Assembly (NCBI RefSeq): GCF_900112375.1
Contig: NZ_FOLS01000002.1
Span: forward strand, 124,001 to 188,000
Source of the DNA: Pseudomonas citronellolis
Lineage (GTDB): Bacteria; Pseudomonadota; Gammaproteobacteria; Pseudomonadales; Pseudomonadaceae
DNA: 64,000 bases
Reading direction: 5' to 3'
Below are positions 61,519 to 64,000 of this stretch, piece by piece; the stretch's first letter is position 1; the number at the start of each line of letters is the position of its first letter. The notes beneath the pieces were generated by a model that was not told the origin of the DNA, ran no database searches, and saw only the letters and a list, made by a program, of their open reading frames with translations. The position numbers were made by a program, and so were the translations under genes.

Positions 61519-62778
61519 ATGTCCGCCACACACATTCAGAAGCGCATTCCGTTCCGCCTCGGCCTGTTGGCCACCGGCCTGCTGCCGCTGGCCGCCCAGG
61601 CCGATTTCATCGACGACAGCAGCGGCCGCCTGGACCTGCGCAACTTCTACCAGCTGCGCGACTACCGCCAGGACAACGCCGCGCAATCCCAGGCCGGCAA
61701 CTGGTCCCAGGCCTTCGTCCTGCGCCTGCAGTCGGGCTTCACCGATGGCCCCATCGGCTTCGGCCTGGACGCCACCGGGCTGCTCGGCGTCAAGCTCGAT
61801 TCCGGGCGCGGGCGCAGCGGCGACGGCACCCTGCCCTTCGGGCCGAACTCCCGCGAGCCGGTGGACGACTACAGCCACGCCGGGCTGACCGCCAAGCTGC
61901 GCTATTCGAAGACGCAGCTGAACATCGGCCTGCTGGAGCCGCAGCTGCCGGTGGTGTTCCGCGACGACGTGCGCCTGATGCCGCAGACCTTCGACGGCGC
62001 CCTGCTGACCTCCAACGAGATCGACAAGCTGACGCTCACCGCCGGCCAGCTGTGGAAGTCGCGCACCCGCGAGTCGGCGGGCAACGACGACATGTACATC
62101 ATGGGCCGCAGCAAGGCCTTCGCCAGCGACGAGTTCAACCTCGCCGGCGCCAGCTACGCCTTCACCCCGAACCTGACCGCCAGCTACTTCTACGGCCAGC
62201 TCAAGGACATCTACCAGCAGCACTACTACGGCCTGGTGCACACCCTGCCGCTGGCCGAGGGCCTGTCGCTGCGCAGCGACCTGCGCTACTTCGACAGCGA
62301 CGACGACGGCAAGGCCATCTCCGGCCCGGTGGACAACCGCAACCTGAGCATGATGTTCACCCTGCGCGCCGGCGCCCATGCCATCGGCGTGGCCTACCAG
62401 AAGATGATCGGCGACGACGGCTTCCCCACCCTCAACGGCTATACCCCGCCCTACTCGCACAACCTGATGACCATCCAGACCTTCACCCAGCCGGGGGAGA
62501 AGTCCTGGCAGCTGCGCTACGACTACGACTTCGCCTCCCTCGGCGTTCCCGGCCTGAGCTTCATGACCCGCTACACCCGCGGCGACGACATCCGCCGTGG
62601 CGCGGGCCTGGAGGACGGCCACGAGTACGAGCGCGACACCGACCTGGCCTACACCCTGCAGGACGGGCCGCTGAAGGGGCTGTCGCTGCGCTGGCGCAAC
62701 GTGACCGCGCGCAGCAGCCATGGCGCGGACATGGACGAGAACCGCCTGATCGCCAACTACAGCATCCCCATCTGGTGA
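61519..62778 (+). CDS. OprD family outer membrane porin
   Basis: A 419-residue porin with a signal peptide ending LAAQADF, followed by the OprD N-terminal signature SSGRLDLRNFYQLRDYRQDNA and repeated amphipathic strands (GFGLDATGLLGVKLDSGRGRSGDGTLPF; SHNLMTIQTFTQPGEKSWQLRYDYDF), ending in a C-terminal IPIW. OprD porins are specific channels for amino acids and aromatic or other acids. Divergent from the TRAP operon, which suggests a common substrate. ATG 61519 follows AAGGGGAAG. Confidence 0.92.
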   Translation: MSATHIQKRIPFRLGLLATGLLPLAAQADFIDDSSGRLDLRNFYQLRDYRQDNAAQSQAGNWSQAFVLRLQSGFTDGPIGFGLDATGLLGVKLDSGRGRSGDGTLPFGPNSREPVDDYSHAGLTAKLRYSKTQLNIGLLEPQLPVVFRDDVRLMPQTFDGALLTSNEIDKLTLTAGQLWKSRTRESAGNDDMYIMGRSKAFASDEFNLAGASYAFTPNLTASYFYGQLKDIYQQHYYGLVHTLPLAEGLSLRSDLRYFDSDDDGKAISGPVDNRNLSMMFTLRAGAHAIGVAYQKMIGDDGFPTLNGYTPPYSHNLMTIQTFTQPGEKSWQLRYDYDFASLGVPGLSFMTRYTRGDDIRRGAGLEDGHEYERDTDLAYTLQDGPLKGLSLRWRNVTARSSHGADMDENRLIANYSIPIW

Positions 62779-62781
62779 GCC

Positions 62782-63600
62782 TCAGGCGGCCGCCCGCCGC
62801 GCGCGCGGATCTCCCGGCAGGTAGGCGCCGGTGACCAGGCGCCAGGCCTCGGAAGTGCGCTTGCCGGGCACCCCGTCGATCTTGACGAAGACGCCCGGGA
62901 AGCTGTTCAGCCAGGTCTGCAGTTCCTCCACCCGGCGCACCTCGGCCGCGTCCTCGGACAGGCTCATGGAGTAGTTCACCAGCAGCGGCTGGGCGGCGCT
63001 CGGCTTCGGCTGGTCGACGAACTCCAGCAGGCCGCGCTCGGCCATGCGCCGCAGCAACACCGCGGCGCCGCACTGCTTGGACTGGGCGCTATCGGACCAG
63101 GTGCCGTCCTGCACGTACTTGCCGCTCTGGTAGTGGTTGCAATAGCTCCACAGGTAGGGCGAGAGCACGTGGGGGTGGTACAGCCGGTAGCCGAAGCCGT
63201 TGTAGGCCTCCAGCTGGTAGAGGGTGCCAGCCAGGCTCCAGTCGGTGGCCGCGCCCAGGCGCTTCAGGCGCAGGGCGTCCTCGGCGCTTTCCTCCCAGGT
63301 GAACGGCGGCTTGCCCTCCTTCGGCCGCCCCGCCGGCACCTGCACGGTGCGCGCCGTCAGCGGGTCGCCGTTGTGCAGGTGGCGGTCGAAGCGCAGGCCG
63401 CTTTCCATGCAGTGCACCACGCCGATGAAGCCCCAGGGGATGCCCAGGGCCTTGCCGACCTCGGCGTAGCGCGGCTGGTTGTCCTCGATGCGTTCGACCA
63501 GCGCCTCCACCTCGGCGGCACGCGCCGGGCGGATCTGGCAGCTGTTGAAGAGTTGTTCGTATTCGCCGCGCAGCGCGGCGGTCAGCAGTACCTTGGCCAT
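62782..63600 (-). CDS. Lysozyme-like protein with C-terminal peptidoglycan-binding domain
   Basis: A 272-residue protein. IPWGFIGVVHCMESGLRFDRHL (Glu66) resembles the active-site region of lysozyme-like enzymes, and YRLYHPHVLSPYLWSYCNHYQSGKYVQDGTWS is its conserved central block. The C-terminal segment VEELQTWLNSFPGVFVKIDGVPGKRTSEAWRLVTG is a PG-binding-1-type domain. No signal peptide is visible at ATG 63600. It might be an endolysin-like or cell-wall remodelling enzyme; unproven. Confidence 0.7.
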   Translation of the reverse strand: MAKVLLTAALRGEYEQLFNSCQIRPARAAEVEALVERIEDNQPRYAEVGKALGIPWGFIGVVHCMESGLRFDRHLHNGDPLTARTVQVPAGRPKEGKPPFTWEESAEDALRLKRLGAATDWSLAGTLYQLEAYNGFGYRLYHPHVLSPYLWSYCNHYQSGKYVQDGTWSDSAQSKQCGAAVLLRRMAERGLLEFVDQPKPSAAQPLLVNYSMSLSEDAAEVRRVEELQTWLNSFPGVFVKIDGVPGKRTSEAWRLVTGAYLPGDPRARRAAA

Positions 63601-63724
63601 GGCAGCAGTCCCGTGTTGTGGTCCGACTCCGTTCAGGTCGTACCACGGCACGCGCCACCGGCCCTCAAGTGAAAGTGAAGGCCGCCAGCGGCAGCCGTCA
63701 ATGGCGGGCGACGAACGCGGTGTC
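63601..63724. other. Short intergenic spacer
   Basis: 124 bases between the lysozyme-like gene and the FlhB-like fragment on the same strand. Nothing beyond a probable promoter is seen. Confidence 0.5.
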
Positions 63725-64000
63725 TCACTCGTCGCGGCGCAGGTCCGGTGGGATGGGCACGTCGGGCATCGGCCCGGGGCGCTTGCCCTTGCCGGCGCGG
63801 AACTGCCTGAGCTGGTAGACGTAGGCCAGCACCTGGGCCACCGCCAGGTAGAGGCCGGCGGGAATCTCCTGGTCCAGCTCGGTGGAGTAGTAGACCGCAC
63901 GGGCCAGGGCCGGCGACTCCAGCACCGTGACCTTGTGCTCCTGGGCCACCTCGCGGATCTTCAGGGCGAGGAAGTCGTTGCCCTTGGCCAGCAGGCGCGG
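63725..64000 (-). CDS. FlhB-like export-switch domain protein (5' end beyond window)
   Basis: 92 residues of the C-terminal cytoplasmic FlhB/EscU/YscU domain: AKGNDFLALKIREVAQEHKVTVLESPALARAVYYSTELDQEIPAGLY. The sequence is open to the window edge at 64000, so the true start lies beyond it; an internal GTG at 63949 is not the start because the upstream residues are FlhB-homologous. The PPDLRRDE end fits the small stand-alone FlhB-C homologues seen beside fliK in Pseudomonas, but full FlhB is not excluded. Confidence 0.8.
   Translation of the reverse strand, partial: PRLLAKGNDFLALKIREVAQEHKVTVLESPALARAVYYSTELDQEIPAGLYLAVAQVLAYVYQLRQFRAGKGKRPGPMPDVPIPPDLRRDE

Noticed and set aside
63725..63949. 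Complete 74-codon gene starting at 63949
   Set aside because: That codon is GTG within a frame that continues with FlhB-homologous residues to the window edge.

Overview
The window is a very GC-rich chromosomal segment with dense Pseudomonas-style genes and Pseudomonas-type intergenic REP/REPIN hairpins (GTAGGAGCGAGCTTGCTCGCGAAC and relatives). Gene content (hpa meta-cleavage pathway, OprD-family porin, PilU-type ATPase, FlhB-like fragment, MdaB, CvfB, short peptide deformylase) fits a Pseudomonas of the P. aeruginosa / P. citronellolis / P. nitroreducens neighbourhood. The genus is well supported; the species is inference. No rRNA, tRNA, CRISPR, prophage or transposase gene was seen.

Layout. 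(1) 0-5 kb: M20 amidohydrolase, MFS carrier, amidase and IclR regulator, a small amide-catabolic operon. (2) 5-7.8 kb: tandem-CAP exported protein, mdaB, an 0.87 kb gene-free repeat block, ppiC. (3) 7.8-16 kb: four-gene minus-strand operon (outer-membrane SphA-like protein, hydantoinase/oxoprolinase-like protein, DUF917 protein, cytosine-type permease) beside a MalT-like (LAL) regulator. (4) 16-28 kb: housekeeping and unknown genes (PilU-like, GNAT, lipoprotein, YihY, peptide deformylase, CvfB, MsbA-like ABC exporter, AI-2E family permease, pseudouridine synthase). (5) 28-43 kb: 4-hydroxyphenylacetate (HPA) catabolism: a two-component HPA 3-hydroxylase of the Acinetobacter C1/C2 type, regulators hpaA and hpaR, and the operon hpaG1-G2-E-D-F-X-H-I, which leads to pyruvate and succinate semialdehyde. 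(6) 43-53 kb: FAD amine-oxidoreductase-like gene plus cupin; then LuxR-MoaF-SDR-SDR-LuxR-outer-membrane protein-MFS-histone-deacetylase-like cluster. (7) 53-58 kb: FeaR-like AraC regulator, unknown protein, APC amine/amino-acid permease and aldehyde dehydrogenase. (8) 58-63 kb: TRAP transporter (DctPQM order) divergent from an OprD-family porin. (9) 63-64 kb: lysozyme-like protein and the 3' part of a FlhB-like gene.

How it fits together (inference from context and shared DNA sites): parts 5-8 look like one aromatic-monoamine island. An amine such as tyramine would enter by the APC permease, be deaminated by the FAD oxidoreductase, be oxidised to HPA by the aldehyde dehydrogenase, be hydroxylated by C1/C2 and be degraded by the hpa operon; the TRAP system and porin would bring in HPA-like acids directly. 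Two families of DNA sites link these loci. A palindrome with consensus GTTAACAWRTTAAC lies in front of the hpa operon (twice, embedded in a strong sigma-70 promoter), a Bcr/CflA exporter, the AraC gene, both sides of the TRAP/porin intergenic region and near the C2 oxygenase; HpaR is the obvious candidate ligand. A second ~26 bp element (CTGKCAG...GGACAAGC..GCCGG) forms a dyad between the APC and aldehyde dehydrogenase genes and recurs once, in the same orientation, before the FAD oxidoreductase gene 13 kb away; the FeaR-like AraC protein is the obvious candidate. The MoaF-SDR pair at 46 kb recalls the Klebsiella monoamine regulon genes moaF/moaE, so 'molybdenum cofactor' labels for it are likely misleading.
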